DNA of 64,000 nucleotides from the NCBI RefSeq assembly GCF_002900365.1, contig NZ_CP025979.1, positions 4,154,001 through 4,218,000 of the forward strand, in the 5' to 3' direction. The position numbers and the translations under genes were made by a program. Under the pieces are notes generated by a model. It was not told the DNA's origin. It made no database searches and saw only the letters and a program-made list of their open reading frames with translations. Positions 27,574 to 40,922 of this stretch are shown in pieces. Source of the stretch: Escherichia marmotae (GTDB lineage: Bacteria; Pseudomonadota; Gammaproteobacteria; Enterobacterales; Enterobacteriaceae). Every line of letters begins with the position of its first letter. The first letter of the stretch is position 1.

Positions 27574-28410
27574 GTGGACGTAAGACAGAGCATCCACAGT
27601 GCGCACGCGAAAACGCTGGATACCCAGGGGCTGCGCAATGAATTTTTGGTTGAAAAGGTATTCGTCGCGGATGAGTACACCATGGTTTACAGCCACATTG
27701 ACCGTATTATTGTTGGCGGTATTATGCCGGTAGCAAAAACGGTTTCCGTTGGCGGGGAAGTCGGAAAACAACTGGGCGTGAGCTACTTCCTTGAGCGTCG
27801 CGAGCTGGGTGTTATCAATATTGGCGGTGCCGGAACGATTACTGTCGATGGTCAATGCTATGAAATCGGTCACCGCGATGCCTTGTATGTAGGTAAAGGT
27901 GCAAAAGAGGTTGTCTTTGCCAGCATCGATAGTGCCACTCCAGCGAAGTTTTACTACAACTGTGCGCCTGCTCACACAACGTATCCCACCAAAAAAGTGA
28001 CTCCGTCCGAAGTGTCTCCGGTTACGCTGGGCGATAACCTCACCAGCAACCGCCGCACGATTAACAAATATTTTGTGCCGGATGTGCTGGAAACCTGCCA
28101 GTTGAGTATGGGGCTGACGGAGCTGGCACCGGGTAACCTGTGGAACACGATGCCGTGCCACACCCACGAACGTCGGATGGAAGTTTATTTCTATTTCAAC
28201 ATGGACGATGACGCCTGCGTTTTCCACATGATGGGGCAGCCGCAAGAAACGCGTCATATTGTGATACATAACGAACAGGCAGTGATCTCCCCAAGTTGGT
28301 CTATCCATTCTGGCGTAGGAACCAAAGCTTATACCTTTATCTGGGGCATGGTCGGTGAAAACCAGGTCTTTGATGATATGGACCACGTTGCCGTTAAAGA
28401 TCTGCGCTAG
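27574..28410 (+). CDS. kduI: KduI, 5-keto-4-deoxyuronate isomerase
   Basis: 278 residues, GTG start preceded by CGGAGGTT. This is a cupin-fold isomerase; [16 protein letters not shown] contains the His and Glu zinc ligands. It isomerises 5-keto-4-deoxyuronate to 2,5-diketo-3-deoxygluconate in pectin or hexuronate breakdown. kduD follows 29 bp downstream as an operon partner, and two KdgR-type boxes precede it. Confidence 0.95.
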   Translation: MDVRQSIHSAHAKTLDTQGLRNEFLVEKVFVADEYTMVYSHIDRIIVGGIMPVAKTVSVGGEVGKQLGVSYFLERRELGVINIGGAGTITVDGQCYEIGHRDALYVGKGAKEVVFASIDSATPAKFYYNCAPAHTTYPTKKVTPSEVSPVTLGDNLTSNRRTINKYFVPDVLETCQLSMGLTELAPGNLWNTMPCHTHERRMEVYFYFNMDDDACVFHMMGQPQETRHIVIHNEQAVISPSWSIHSGVGTKAYTFIWGMVGENQVFDDMDHVAVKDLR

Positions 28411-28439
28411 TCGCGAGTATAAATGAATAAGGTATTATT

Positions 28440-29201
28440 ATGATTTTAAATGCATTTTCTCTTGAAGGTAAAGTTGCGGTAGTCACCGGTTGTGACACCG
28501 GGCTGGGACAGGGAATGGCACTGGGGCTGGCACAGGCGGGTTGTGACATTGTCGGCATCAACATTGTTGAGCCAACAGAGACTATTGAACAGGTTACTGC
28601 GCTGGGGCGTCCCTTTTTAAGTCTGACTGCCGATCTGCGTAAGATTGATGGCATCCCAGCACTGCTGGATCGTGCGGTAGCAGAGTTCGGTCATATTGAT
28701 ATCTTGGTGAATAACGCCGGATTGATTCGCCGTGAAGATGCCCTCGAGTTCAGCGAAAAAGACTGGGATGATGTGATGAACCTGAATATCAAAAGCGTGT
28801 TCTTCATGTCTCAGGCTGCGGCGAAACACTTTATCGCTCAGGGCAACGGCGGCAAGATTATCAATATTGCGTCAATGCTTTCATTTCAGGGCGGGATCCG
28901 TGTGCCTTCGTATACCGCATCAAAAAGCGGCGTGATGGGCGTGACGCGCCTGATGGCGAACGAATGGGCAAAACATAACATCAACGTTAATGCGATTGCT
29001 CCGGGTTACATGGCGACCAACAATACTCAGCAATTGCGGGCTGATGAACAACGTAGTGCGGAAATTCTTGAGCGCATTCCTGCCGGACGCTGGGGGCTAC
29101 CGAGCGATCTGATGGGGCCGGTGGTATTCCTTGCCTCCAGTGCTTCAGACTATGTGAATGGTTATACCGTTGCTGTGGATGGCGGCTGGCTGGCACGTTA
29201 A
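28440..29201 (+). CDS. kduD: KduD, 2-dehydro-3-deoxy-D-gluconate 5-dehydrogenase
   Basis: A 253-residue short-chain dehydrogenase. The NAD-binding TGCDTGLGQGMA motif is at residues 17-28, VNNAG is at about 93-97, and the catalytic YTASKSG with its upstream Ser is in place. It reduces 2,5-diketo-3-deoxygluconate to KDG. Full length and in frame, second gene of kduID. Confidence 0.95.
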   Translation: MILNAFSLEGKVAVVTGCDTGLGQGMALGLAQAGCDIVGINIVEPTETIEQVTALGRPFLSLTADLRKIDGIPALLDRAVAEFGHIDILVNNAGLIRREDALEFSEKDWDDVMNLNIKSVFFMSQAAAKHFIAQGNGGKIINIASMLSFQGGIRVPSYTASKSGVMGVTRLMANEWAKHNINVNAIAPGYMATNNTQQLRADEQRSAEILERIPAGRWGLPSDLMGPVVFLASSASDYVNGYTVAVDGGWLAR

Positions 29202-29232
29202 TTTATTCAGTTTGCTATTAAGACCCTGCCTG

Positions 29233-29258
29233 ATGAACTGACCCCCAAAAGTTGGACA
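29233..29258. other. IS-end-like fragment in the kduD-araE gap
   Basis: TGAACTGACCCCCAAAAGTTGGACA resembles the terminus of IS150-group IS3-family elements, but no second end or transposase follows. A TAATCCATA 9-mer occurs at 29317, 29340 and 29477, the last inside the AraC half-site. The rest of the 29202-29567 gap is AT-rich. Confidence 0.35.
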
Positions 29259-29439
29259 CCCAACTGAGTAAGGTGCAGTTTATGACGGCGGGGTTTTTTA
29301 TTTCTGATAATCAGCATAATCCATATCATGGTTATGAAATAATCCATATGAATTATCAATTAATAAACTTTATGAGTTTTATCTGCTTTAAAATTAGGTA
29401 CTTAATTATAATGTCATTAATTTCACTTAATTTTAAAAG

Positions 29440-29455
29440 TGTAATGTCCATCACA
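29440..29455. promoter_or_regulatory. CRP site upstream of araE
   Basis: TGTAA-N6-TCACA fits the CRP consensus and lies just upstream of the AraC half-site, the arrangement known for arabinose promoters. Confidence 0.65.
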
Positions 29456-29468
29456 TAACAGTATGTAG

Positions 29469-29485
29469 CAGCAGTTTAATCCATA
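29469..29485 (+). promoter_or_regulatory. AraC half-site upstream of araE
   Basis: CAGCAGTTTAATCCATA matches the 17-bp AraC half-site TAGC-N7-TCCATA. It is 14 bp downstream of the CRP site and 83 bp before the araE ATG, suitable for arabinose-dependent activation. Confidence 0.7.
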
Positions 29486-29567
29486 TTTATGATATTTCCG
29501 ACCTGACACCTGAGTTAATTGTTCACGTATTTTTTCACTATGTCTTACTCTGTGCTGGCAGGAAAAA

Positions 29568-30986
29568 ATGGTTACTATCAATACGGAATCTGCTTTAACG
29601 CCGCGTCCTCTGCGCGATACGCGGCGTATGAATATGTTTGTTTCGGTAGCTGCTGCGGTCGCGGGATTGTTATTCGGTCTTGATATCGGAGTTATTGCCG
29701 GAGCGTTGCCGTTCATCACCGATCACTTTGTGCTGACCAGTCGTTTGCAGGAGTGGGTGGTCAGCAGCATGATGCTTGGCGCAGCAATCGGTGCGCTGTT
29801 TAACGGTTGGCTGTCGTTCCGCCTGGGGCGTAAATACAGTCTGATGGCGGGGGCTATCCTCTTTGTGCTCGGTTCGATAGGGTCGGCTTTTGCGACCAGC
29901 GTTGAAATGCTGATTGCCGCCCGTGTGGTGCTGGGGATTGCTGTCGGAATCGCCTCTTATACTGCACCTCTCTATCTCTCAGAAATGGCGAGTGAAAACG
30001 TTCGTGGCAAGATGATCAGTATGTACCAGTTGATGGTCACACTCGGCATTGTGCTGGCGTTTTTATCCGATACAGCCTTCAGCTATAGCGGTAACTGGCG
30101 CGCAATGTTAGGTGTTCTTGCCTTACCTGCAGTCCTGTTGATTATTCTGGTGGTCTTCCTGCCGAATAGTCCGCGCTGGCTGGCGGAGAAAGGGCGTCAT
30201 ATTGAGGCGGAAGAAGTGCTGCGTATGCTGCGCGATACATCGGAAAAAGCGCGAGAAGAACTCAACGAAATACGTGAAAGCCTGAAATTAAAACAGGGCG
30301 GTTGGGCGCTGTTTAAGATCAACCGTAACGTCCGTCGTGCCGTGTTCCTCGGTATGTTGTTGCAGGCGATGCAGCAGTTTACTGGTATGAACATCATCAT
30401 GTACTACGCGCCGCGTATCTTCAAAATGGCGGGCTTTACGACTACCGAACAGCAGATGATTGCGACTCTGGTGGTGGGGTTGACCTTTATGTTCGCCACC
30501 TTTATTGCCGTCTTTACGGTCGATAAAGCGGGGCGTAAACCGGCGCTGAAAATTGGTTTCAGCGTGATGGTGTTGGGAACTCTGGTGTTGGGTTATTGCC
30601 TGATGCAGTTTGATAACGGAACGGCTTCCAGTGGTTTGTCCTGGCTCTCTGTTGGCATGACGATGATGTGTATTGCCGGTTATGCGATGAGTGCCGCGCC
30701 TGTGGTGTGGATTCTGTGCTCCGAAATTCAGCCGCTGAAATGTCGCGATTTCGGTATTACTTGCTCGACCACCACCAACTGGGTGTCGAACATGATTATC
30801 GGCGCGACCTTCCTGACGTTGCTCGACAGCATTGGCGCTGCCGGTACGTTCTGGCTCTACACCGCATTGAACATTGCGTTTGTGGGCATCACTTTTTGGC
30901 TCATTCCTGAAACCAAGAATGTCACGCTGGAACATATCGAACGTAAACTGATGTCTGGCGAGAAGTTGAGAAATATCGGCGTCTGA
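29568..30986 (+). CDS. araE: AraE, arabinose-proton symporter
   Basis: A 472-residue major facilitator, sugar-porter family, with 12 predicted membrane segments. Signature motifs include [39 protein letters not shown] and the C-terminal LIPETKN. It imports L-arabinose with protons at the inner membrane. CRP and AraC sites precede it and a strong terminator follows. Confidence 0.96.
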   Translation: MVTINTESALTPRPLRDTRRMNMFVSVAAAVAGLLFGLDIGVIAGALPFITDHFVLTSRLQEWVVSSMMLGAAIGALFNGWLSFRLGRKYSLMAGAILFVLGSIGSAFATSVEMLIAARVVLGIAVGIASYTAPLYLSEMASENVRGKMISMYQLMVTLGIVLAFLSDTAFSYSGNWRAMLGVLALPAVLLIILVVFLPNSPRWLAEKGRHIEAEEVLRMLRDTSEKAREELNEIRESLKLKQGGWALFKINRNVRRAVFLGMLLQAMQQFTGMNIIMYYAPRIFKMAGFTTTEQQMIATLVVGLTFMFATFIAVFTVDKAGRKPALKIGFSVMVLGTLVLGYCLMQFDNGTASSGLSWLSVGMTMMCIAGYAMSAAPVVWILCSEIQPLKCRDFGITCSTTTNWVSNMIIGATFLTLLDSIGAAGTFWLYTALNIAFVGITFWLIPETKNVTLEHIERKLMSGEKLRNIGV

Positions 30987-30993
30987 TTTCACT

Positions 30994-31025
30994 GGCCGGA
31001 TGTGCTGTACATCCGGCCTTTTTTT
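30994..31025 (+). terminator. araE intrinsic terminator
   Basis: GGCCGGATGT pairs perfectly with ACATCCGGCC around a 5-nt loop, followed by seven T residues, 8 bp after the araE stop. Confidence 0.9.
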
Positions 31026-31116
31026 CGCTAATAGAGATCGGGCACCTGGTCGTTGAGGCGTTCGTTACGTCCTTTATTCTGCCTCGCTGCGGTAACTCAC
31101 AAGACAGGAGAGAGGA

Positions 31117-31809
31117 ATGAAAACAATTGGTTTGCTGGGGGGAATGAGTTGGGAATCCACCATCCCTTACTATCGCCTGATAAATGAAGGCATTAAACAG
31201 CGGCTTGGTGGACTTCACTCTGCGCAAGTGCTGCTACATAGCGTCGATTTTCATGAAATAGAAGAGTGTCAACGTCGTGGTGAATGGGATAAAACCGGGG
31301 AGATTCTGGCAGAGGCGGCGATTGGCTTACAGCGGGCGGGTGCAGAGGGCATTGTGTTATGTACCAATACGATGCACAAAGTGGCAGATGTCATCGAATC
31401 CCGTTGCTCGCTGCCTTTTTTACATATTGCGGATGCCACCGGACGAGCAATCAGCCGCGCCGGAATGACGCGCGTAGCGCTACTGGGCACGCGCTACACT
31501 ATGGAGCAGGATTTTTATCGTGGGCGGTTGGCGGAGCAATTTTCTATCGATTGTCTGGTGCCTGAAGCAGATGAACGGGCGAAAATTAATCAGATTATTT
31601 TTGAAGAGCTGTGTCTGGGGCAATTTACCGAAGCATCGCGCGCTTATTATGCGCAAGTGATTGCTCGCCTCGCAGAACAGGGCGCGCAGGGCGTGATTTT
31701 CGGCTGCACAGAAATTGGTTTACTGGTGCCTGAAGAACGCAGCGTTCTTCCCGTATTTGATACTGCAGCGATCCATGCCGAGGATGCGGTTGCCTTTATG
31801 CTGTCGTAA
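31117..31809 (+). CDS. ygeA: YgeA, broad-specificity amino acid racemase
   Basis: A 230-residue Asp/Glu racemase family protein. The two catalytic cysteines are in CTNTMHK (about residue 83) and GCTEIGLL (about residue 197); the N-terminus [11 protein letters not shown] is the substrate-phosphate-like loop. It is PLP-independent and makes D-amino acids in the cytoplasm. Its end nearly abuts the convergent lysR end (5 bp). Confidence 0.92.
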   Translation: MKTIGLLGGMSWESTIPYYRLINEGIKQRLGGLHSAQVLLHSVDFHEIEECQRRGEWDKTGEILAEAAIGLQRAGAEGIVLCTNTMHKVADVIESRCSLPFLHIADATGRAISRAGMTRVALLGTRYTMEQDFYRGRLAEQFSIDCLVPEADERAKINQIIFEELCLGQFTEASRAYYAQVIARLAEQGAQGVIFGCTEIGLLVPEERSVLPVFDTAAIHAEDAVAFMLS

Positions 31810-31813
31810 CTGA

Positions 31814-32731
31814 CTACAAAATAGCGTCAAGCGAGGCAACCAGTTTCGGTAAACCGACTTGTAAATGCTCTGTAAATGCCTGTACCAGTGCTGAAGACGG
31901 GCGGTGCAGGGGGCGAATCAGGCTAACGGTGAAGGGAACAGCAATACTGAATCGCCGCACGACTAATCCGCTTGCTGCATAATCCAGAGCGGTGAGTGGG
32001 TTAACTATCGAAACGCCCGCTCCCGCCCGTACCATCGCGCAGACTGACGCGGCACTATGGGTCTCCACAATCATGCGGCGTTTAACCTGATGTTCATTAA
32101 ACAGTTGATCCAGCAACTGGCGATAGCTGTCAGTACGGGAAAGGCTGATGTAATTCTCACCCTGAAAATCTTCCGGCGTTAATACCTCTTTTGTCGCCAG
32201 CGGATGCGCCCGCGGTAAAACACAGACTTCATCTAAAGACAGTAATTCGGCACGTTCCGTACCCGCAGGCGTATGCAGCGTTTCGGTGAGTCCTAAATCA
32301 TGGCGCTGGGCCGAAAGCCACTCTTCAAGTAGCGGCGATTCCAGCGGCACGATATTTAAACTGACTTCAGGATAACGGGCCAGAAAAGGTTGTAGCAGCG
32401 GGGGCAAAAAAGACTGCGAAAAGACCGGCAGGCAGGCAATTGAAAGTTCTCCCTGGCGAAACTCGCGCAGACTTTCAGCGGCGCTGACGATGCGATCCAG
32501 CCCGTACCAGGAGCGCTGCACCTCTTCAAATAGCCGCAGTCCTTGCACGGTAGGATGTAATCTTCCGCGTATGCGCTCAAACAGTTTCAGCCCAATCACC
32601 TTTTCAAAACGTGCCAGTTCGCGGCTGACAGTTGGCTGTGAGGTGTGCAGCAGTTGTGCGGCTTCAGTCAGGCTTCCGGCGGTCATAACCGCATGAAAAA
32701 TTTCAATATGACGTAAGTTAACGGCGGCCAT
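31814..32731 (-). CDS. lysR: LysR, activator of lysA
   Basis: A 305-residue LysR-family regulator. The N-terminal HTH (TEAAQLLHTSQPTVSRELARFE) and the effector-binding domain are complete. The K-12 protein I remember is 311 residues; here a TAG after LDAIL removes the last few residues, probably neutrally. Divergent from lysA, it activates lysA when diaminopimelate is available. The 120-bp intergenic region should hold its binding sites. Confidence 0.94.
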   Translation of the reverse strand: MAAVNLRHIEIFHAVMTAGSLTEAAQLLHTSQPTVSRELARFEKVIGLKLFERIRGRLHPTVQGLRLFEEVQRSWYGLDRIVSAAESLREFRQGELSIACLPVFSQSFLPPLLQPFLARYPEVSLNIVPLESPLLEEWLSAQRHDLGLTETLHTPAGTERAELLSLDEVCVLPRAHPLATKEVLTPEDFQGENYISLSRTDSYRQLLDQLFNEHQVKRRMIVETHSAASVCAMVRAGAGVSIVNPLTALDYAASGLVVRRFSIAVPFTVSLIRPLHRPSSALVQAFTEHLQVGLPKLVASLDAIL

Positions 32732-32852
32732 CGACTTTCTCTCGCAATCCGGTAATCCATATCATTTTTGCATAGACTCGGCATAAATCGATATTTTTTA
32801 TTCTTTTTATGATGTGGCGTAATCATAAAAAAGCACTTATTCGGAGTTTGTT

Positions 32853-34115
32853 ATGCCACATTCACTGTTCAGTACTGATACCGATCTCAGCGCCGAAAAT
32901 CTGCTGCGCTTGCCCGCAGAATTTGGCTGCCCGGTGTGGGTCTACGATGCACAAATTATTCGTCGGCAGATTGCGGCGTTGAAACAGTTTGATGTGGTGC
33001 GCTTCGCACAGAAAGCTTGTTCCAATATTCATATTTTGCGCTTAATGCGTGAGCAGGGCGTGAAAGTAGATTCCGTCTCGTTGGGTGAAATCGAGCGTGC
33101 GCTGGCGGCGGGATACAATCCGCAAACGCATCCCGATGACATCGTCTTTACCGCGGATGTTATCGATCAGGCAACGCTTGAGCGCGTCAGTGAATTGCAA
33201 ATTCCGGTGAATGCTGGCTCTGTCGATATGCTCGACCAACTGGGGAAGGTTTCGCCAGGGCATCGGGTATGGCTGCGCGTTAACCCGGGGTTTGGTCACG
33301 GTCATAGCCAAAAAACCAATACCGGTGGCGAAAACAGTAAGCACGGCATCTGGTATGCCGATCTTCCCGCCGCACTGGAAGTGATACAACGTCATCATCT
33401 GCAACTGGTCGGCATTCACATGCACATTGGTTCCGGTGTTGATTACGCGCATCTGGAGCAGGTGTGTGGGGCGATGGTGCGTCAGGTCATCGAATTTGGT
33501 CAGGATTTACAGGCTATTTCTGCAGGTGGTGGGCTTTCTGTTCCTTATCAGCAGGGAGAGGAGTCGGTTGATACTGAACATTATTATGGTCTGTGGAATG
33601 CCGCGCGTGAGCAGATCGCTTGCCATTTGGGGCATCACGTGAAACTGGAAATTGAACCGGGTCGCTTCCTGGTGGCGCAGTCTGGCGTGTTGATTACTCA
33701 GGTGCGGAGCGTCAAACAAATGGGCAGTCGCCGCTTTGTGCTGGTTGATGCCGGATTTAACGACCTGATGCGTCCGGCAATGTACGGCAGTTACCACCAT
33801 ATTAGCGCCCTGGCGGCTGATGGTCGTTCTCTTGAACAGGCACCAACGGTGGAAACCGTTGTCGCCGGGCCGTTATGTGAATCGGGCGATGTTTTTACCC
33901 AGCAGGAGGGGGGAAATGTCGAAACCCGCGCTTTGCCGGAAGTGAAGGCGGGTGATTATCTGGTGCTGCATGATACGGGGGCATATGGCGCGTCAATGTC
34001 ATCAAACTACAATAGCCGCCCACTGTTGCCAGAAGTTCTGTTTGATAATGGTCAGGCGCGGTTGATTCGCCGCCGCCAGACCATTGAAGAATTACTGGCG
34101 TTAGAGTTGCTTTAA
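32853..34115 (+). CDS. lysA: LysA, diaminopimelate decarboxylase
   Basis: A 420-residue fold-III PLP enzyme. FAQKACSNIHIL carries the PLP lysine (about Lys54); HMHIGSG and the C-terminal PLCESGDVF and GAYGASMSS complete the active site. It decarboxylates meso-diaminopimelate to lysine, the last step of lysine synthesis. It ends 7 bp from the convergent galR end. Confidence 0.96.
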   Translation: MPHSLFSTDTDLSAENLLRLPAEFGCPVWVYDAQIIRRQIAALKQFDVVRFAQKACSNIHILRLMREQGVKVDSVSLGEIERALAAGYNPQTHPDDIVFTADVIDQATLERVSELQIPVNAGSVDMLDQLGKVSPGHRVWLRVNPGFGHGHSQKTNTGGENSKHGIWYADLPAALEVIQRHHLQLVGIHMHIGSGVDYAHLEQVCGAMVRQVIEFGQDLQAISAGGGLSVPYQQGEESVDTEHYYGLWNAAREQIACHLGHHVKLEIEPGRFLVAQSGVLITQVRSVKQMGSRRFVLVDAGFNDLMRPAMYGSYHHISALAADGRSLEQAPTVETVVAGPLCESGDVFTQQEGGNVETRALPEVKAGDYLVLHDTGAYGASMSSNYNSRPLLPEVLFDNGQARLIRRRQTIEELLALELL

Positions 34116-34121
34116 TCACCG

Positions 34122-35153
34122 CTAGTCGCTGGCGGTGTTATGCGTTGCCTCCAGCGACGGCGTTGAAACTGAATGGCGGCGTACCAGCGTAGGACTAAAG
34201 ACATTGGTGATTTCGGGGAGGGGGCGATTATCCGCCAGCGCTAATGCCAGTTCGGCAGCCTGGGTTGCCATCGTCACAATGGGGTAACGTACGGTGGTCA
34301 GCCGTGGGCGCACATAGCGTGATACCAGCACATCATCAAAACCAATCAACGAAATCTCGCCCGGTACATCGATCCCATTGTCATTGAGTACGCCCATCGC
34401 GCCCGCCGCCATTGAGTCGTTATAACAGGCCACCGCGGTGAAATTCCGGCCTCTTCCCAGCAGTTCAGTCATTGCCTGTTCGCCGCCACTTTCATCCGGT
34501 TCACCAAAAGTTACTAACCGGTCATTAACTGGAATACCGCTTTCAGTAAGGGCATCGTAATACCCCTGGAGGCGATCTTCGGCGTCAGAAATAGAGTGGT
34601 TAGAGCAAAGGTAACCAATACGGGTATGGCCTTGCTGAATTAAATGACGTGTCGCCAGCCAGGCACCGTAACGATCGTCCAGAGCGATACAACGGTTCTC
34701 AAAACCAGGGAGTATCCGGTTGATCAGCACCATGCCTGGCATTTGTTTCATCAATGCGGCTAAATCGGCATCCGGGATCATTTTGGCATGGACAACCAGT
34801 GCGGCGCAGCGATGACGGATCAACTGCTCAATGGCCTGACGCTCTTTTTGCTCGTTGTGGTAACCATTACCAATCAATAAGAAATTACCGGTGTGATAAG
34901 CCACCTGTTCGACCGCTTTCACCATTGCGCCGAAAAAGGGATCGGAAACATCGCCAACGATCAGGCCAACGGTTTCAGTTGTCTGTTGTGCCAGCGCCCG
35001 GGCGTTGGCGTTTGGGTGATAGCTAAGAGATTCCATCGCGCTATGCACAGCCAGACGAGAAGCTTCACTGGCTTTTGGAGAGTTATTAATGACGCGGGAA
35101 ACTGTGGCGACTGAAACGCCTGCCAGTCGGGCTACATCCTTTATGGTCGCCAT
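34122..35153 (-). CDS. galR: GalR, galactose operon repressor
   Basis: A 343-residue LacI-family protein. The N-terminal HTH MATIKDVARLAGVSVATVSR is classic, and the periplasmic-binding-protein-like core is complete. It represses gal and mgl genes until galactose binds. A GalR-type operator just upstream suggests autoregulation. Confidence 0.96.
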   Translation of the reverse strand: MATIKDVARLAGVSVATVSRVINNSPKASEASRLAVHSAMESLSYHPNANARALAQQTTETVGLIVGDVSDPFFGAMVKAVEQVAYHTGNFLLIGNGYHNEQKERQAIEQLIRHRCAALVVHAKMIPDADLAALMKQMPGMVLINRILPGFENRCIALDDRYGAWLATRHLIQQGHTRIGYLCSNHSISDAEDRLQGYYDALTESGIPVNDRLVTFGEPDESGGEQAMTELLGRGRNFTAVACYNDSMAAGAMGVLNDNGIDVPGEISLIGFDDVLVSRYVRPRLTTVRYPIVTMATQAAELALALADNRPLPEITNVFSPTLVRRHSVSTPSLEATHNTASD

Positions 35154-35167
35154 GAAAATACCTTTGT

Positions 35168-35183
35168 GGGTAAACGCTTACAT
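35168..35183. promoter_or_regulatory. GalR/GalS operator upstream of galR
   Basis: GGGTAAACGCTTACAT matches the operator pattern GTGTAAACGATTCCAC at most conserved positions (central CG, flanking TAA/TTA). It starts 15 bp upstream of the galR start codon. The rest of 35154-35367 has no gene. Confidence 0.7.
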
Positions 35184-35367
35184 TCTGTCAGTGTTACGGA
35201 AAACGCCCGTTGGTTCAAGGGGTGTGGTGTTTTCTGCGCGGGGAATGTGAGCGAAACGCGAATAAGTAAGACAAAAAAAGAGATTACAAACCTTTGGTTA
35301 CACTTTGCGAAACGCTGTTGCGATTGACCGCTGGTGGCGTTTGGCTTCAGGTTGCTAAAGTGGTGAT

Positions 35368-35449
35368 CCCAGAGGTATTGATAGGTGAAGTCAACTTCGG
35401 GTTGAGCACATGAATTACACCAGCCTGCGCAGATGCGCAGGTTTTTTTT
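35368..35449 (+). ncRNA. omrB: OmrB small RNA
   Basis: 82 nt starting CCCAGAGGTATTGATAGGTG, with a terminal hairpin CCTGCGC-AGAT-GCGCAGG and eight T residues. The 5' seed is identical to that of omrA downstream, as in the known pair. It is activated by EnvZ-OmpR and, with Hfq, represses outer-membrane protein and regulator mRNAs. Confidence 0.95.
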
Positions 35450-35564
35450 CGCCTGACATCAATCTGTAACAGTAACCGATAATTTACACACCTCGTTGCA
35501 TTTCCCTTCATTCCTTTGCGTTTTCTCGCTGGCGAACATGCTTTGCGCAGACCACAATCAAGAT

Positions 35565-35652
35565 CCCAGAGGTATTGATTGGTGAGATTATTCGGTACGC
35601 TCTTCGTACCCTGTCTCTTGCACCAACCTGCGCGGATGCGCAGGTTTTTTTT
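35565..35652 (+). ncRNA. omrA: OmrA small RNA
   Basis: 88 nt starting CCCAGAGGTATTGATTGGTG. The terminator hairpin CCTGCGC-GGAT-GCGCAGG and eight T residues match OmrB, while the centre differs. The pair arose by local duplication and shares 5' and 3' segments. Confidence 0.95.
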
Positions 35653-35725
35653 CATACCTATTTTACTGTCGCTCGAGTTCTCCTTCTGGTGTAATCTCGC
35701 ACCATTCATTATTACTGAAGAATGA

Positions 35726-39086
<3,361 letters not shown>

Positions 39087-39124
39087 TCTTTTGCCAGATG
39101 ACACATTCAGCCATCTGGTGAAGG

Positions 39125-40765
39125 TCACATTCCCGAAGGGGGCATACCTTTCGGATACTTCACGCTGTAAGAGAATGGCAGACTCACGTTCTCTTTGCCC
39201 GACAGTTTCAGCGTCCAGGTCAGTTCACCCGTTTTCGCATCAAACTGCGCCTGCCCGTACTGCATTTTTTCTACCGTAATATCACTATTAGTACTAACTG
39301 GGATCTGGTCGAGCAGAGTGATATCCACCGCTTCGCCGTAGCTGTTCTTCACATTAAGGGTGTAACTGAAGTTACGTATTGCGCTGTCGTTAAAGATAGA
39401 TAACGCATTCTCTTTTTTGAGAGCGGCTTTACGCTGAATAATCAACTTAGGATCGCGGTTAAGCTGAATATCCAGCGACTTGCCATCTTCCGGCGGCTGC
39501 AAATAACCCACGCCGGTTCGGTTGTTGCCAAAGAAGATCTGACTTTCGCCGGGGATTAAATTTAACTGTTCCCACTCTTTAATTTGCACCTGGAGCCAGG
39601 CGTCATTACTGATCTTTGGAATAGCAAAGAATCGATATTTACCGTTGACCGACTCTTCCTTAATGACCACCGTGCGCGCGGTATTATCGCTGTCGATTTG
39701 CCACGGCAGCGAAAGTGCATAGCGAACATTTTGCGCGGTGAAACTTTCTGGTTGCGGTGAAACGGGCGCTGCCGATGCCGCATACATGCGCCTGGTTTGT
39801 CGCTCCCTTGATCTTTGCATCCCTGCTTCCAGGGCTTTCTGCAATTCTGATGCATCCTGGTCAGACGAATTTTCCGAACGCTGTTTCATCGCAGGTGATG
39901 TTGAAAGCGAGCCGCTCATCATACCCCCATACTCCGGTACATCCACATACTGTGTTTCCAGTTGCGGCAAGGTGAGATGAGTATCAGGTTCATTGGTCGA
40001 GAGCACGAGATTAACGTTTTTCCATGCAAGCCCGGTGTACTGGCGAATATTAGCCTTATAAACCAGACGAAACGGTTGGTTGATGGCACTCGCGTGAACA
40101 TCATAGAGCGGCGTCCATGCGGCATTTGGCGTCATATAGCGCACCACTGCCTTCGCCGTGACGGCTTGGGGGGCATAGACCTTAGCGATAATAACCAGCG
40201 GATCATCGGCAGCCTCTGAATCACCGTTATTCATACTCTCGCGTTGCTCCAGCTTTTCAATTTCAAGCTGGTTATCAGCAAGTTTCTGCGTCAACTCATT
40301 GTCGGCTCGTAATAACTCACCATTTTTCTCTTTCACCATTTGCAGATACTTGCCAACTTCGGCGGCACTTTTATTGGTTAATGTGCTATTTGCCTCTAAT
40401 ACCTTAATTTGAGCCGCAATATTGTTTTTCTCGGCGGTTAGTTTTGCCTGTTCCACCTTTGCTGCTTTTAACTGTTGCTGAATCTCTGACGGCAACGCAT
40501 TCGGTTGTGTTTCCTGTAGCTCGATACGTGAGGAAAGCACCGTCACTCCGTTATCGATAGAGATGGCGATGCTGTCGTCAGTTACCGAATTGGCAATATG
40601 GGTGAAGATGATTTCGCTTTCACCTGCCGGTAAGTTGAGTGTCTCTTCACCTTGCAGGCTGGCACCATGCAGATAAACAGTGACGTCTTTAAGTGTTAGC
40701 CCCCAAGCGGAGGACATACACCCGGTAAGTAACATGGCGAGGGGAAGAGGTTTGAAAATCAACAT
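39125..40765 (-). CDS. DUF4139/MuiA-like lipoprotein, accessory gene
   Basis: 546 residues from ATG 40763-40765, chosen because AAGGA lies five bases upstream; an upstream TTG would add five residues. The N-terminus MLIFKPLPLAMLLTGC has a lipobox (LTGC), suggesting a lipoprotein. A beta-rich N-terminal DUF4140-like part (about 25-90) is followed by a coiled coil (about 95-175, Lys/Glu/Gln rich). The large DUF4139-like beta domain follows, with YDVHASAINQPFRLVYKANI and VSTNSDITVE. DUF4139 proteins are often called mucoidy inhibitor A-like; function is unproven. I do not remember it between lplT and tas in K-12. Confidence 0.85.
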   Translation of the reverse strand: MLIFKPLPLAMLLTGCMSSAWGLTLKDVTVYLHGASLQGEETLNLPAGESEIIFTHIANSVTDDSIAISIDNGVTVLSSRIELQETQPNALPSEIQQQLKAAKVEQAKLTAEKNNIAAQIKVLEANSTLTNKSAAEVGKYLQMVKEKNGELLRADNELTQKLADNQLEIEKLEQRESMNNGDSEAADDPLVIIAKVYAPQAVTAKAVVRYMTPNAAWTPLYDVHASAINQPFRLVYKANIRQYTGLAWKNVNLVLSTNEPDTHLTLPQLETQYVDVPEYGGMMSGSLSTSPAMKQRSENSSDQDASELQKALEAGMQRSRERQTRRMYAASAAPVSPQPESFTAQNVRYALSLPWQIDSDNTARTVVIKEESVNGKYRFFAIPKISNDAWLQVQIKEWEQLNLIPGESQIFFGNNRTGVGYLQPPEDGKSLDIQLNRDPKLIIQRKAALKKENALSIFNDSAIRNFSYTLNVKNSYGEAVDITLLDQIPVSTNSDITVEKMQYGQAQFDAKTGELTWTLKLSGKENVSLPFSYSVKYPKGMPPSGM

Positions 40766-40922
40766 GGTTATCCTTAACAATGGGCACAGACATTGAAACG
40801 CGCTCTGGCGTTGACCAAAAGAGTCTATTGCGCTTTGTCAGGAAAGATGCGGCGAAAAGTAGTGAATATATTCTGAAAAGTGGAGAAAAGAGACGCCTGG
40901 CGCATAACACCAGGCGAAAGGA

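Noticed and set aside
31814..31830. LysR lacks the last few residues relative to memory of K-12
   Set aside because: The DNA-binding and effector domains are complete; loss of about six terminal residues is likely neutral, so it is not called a pseudogene.
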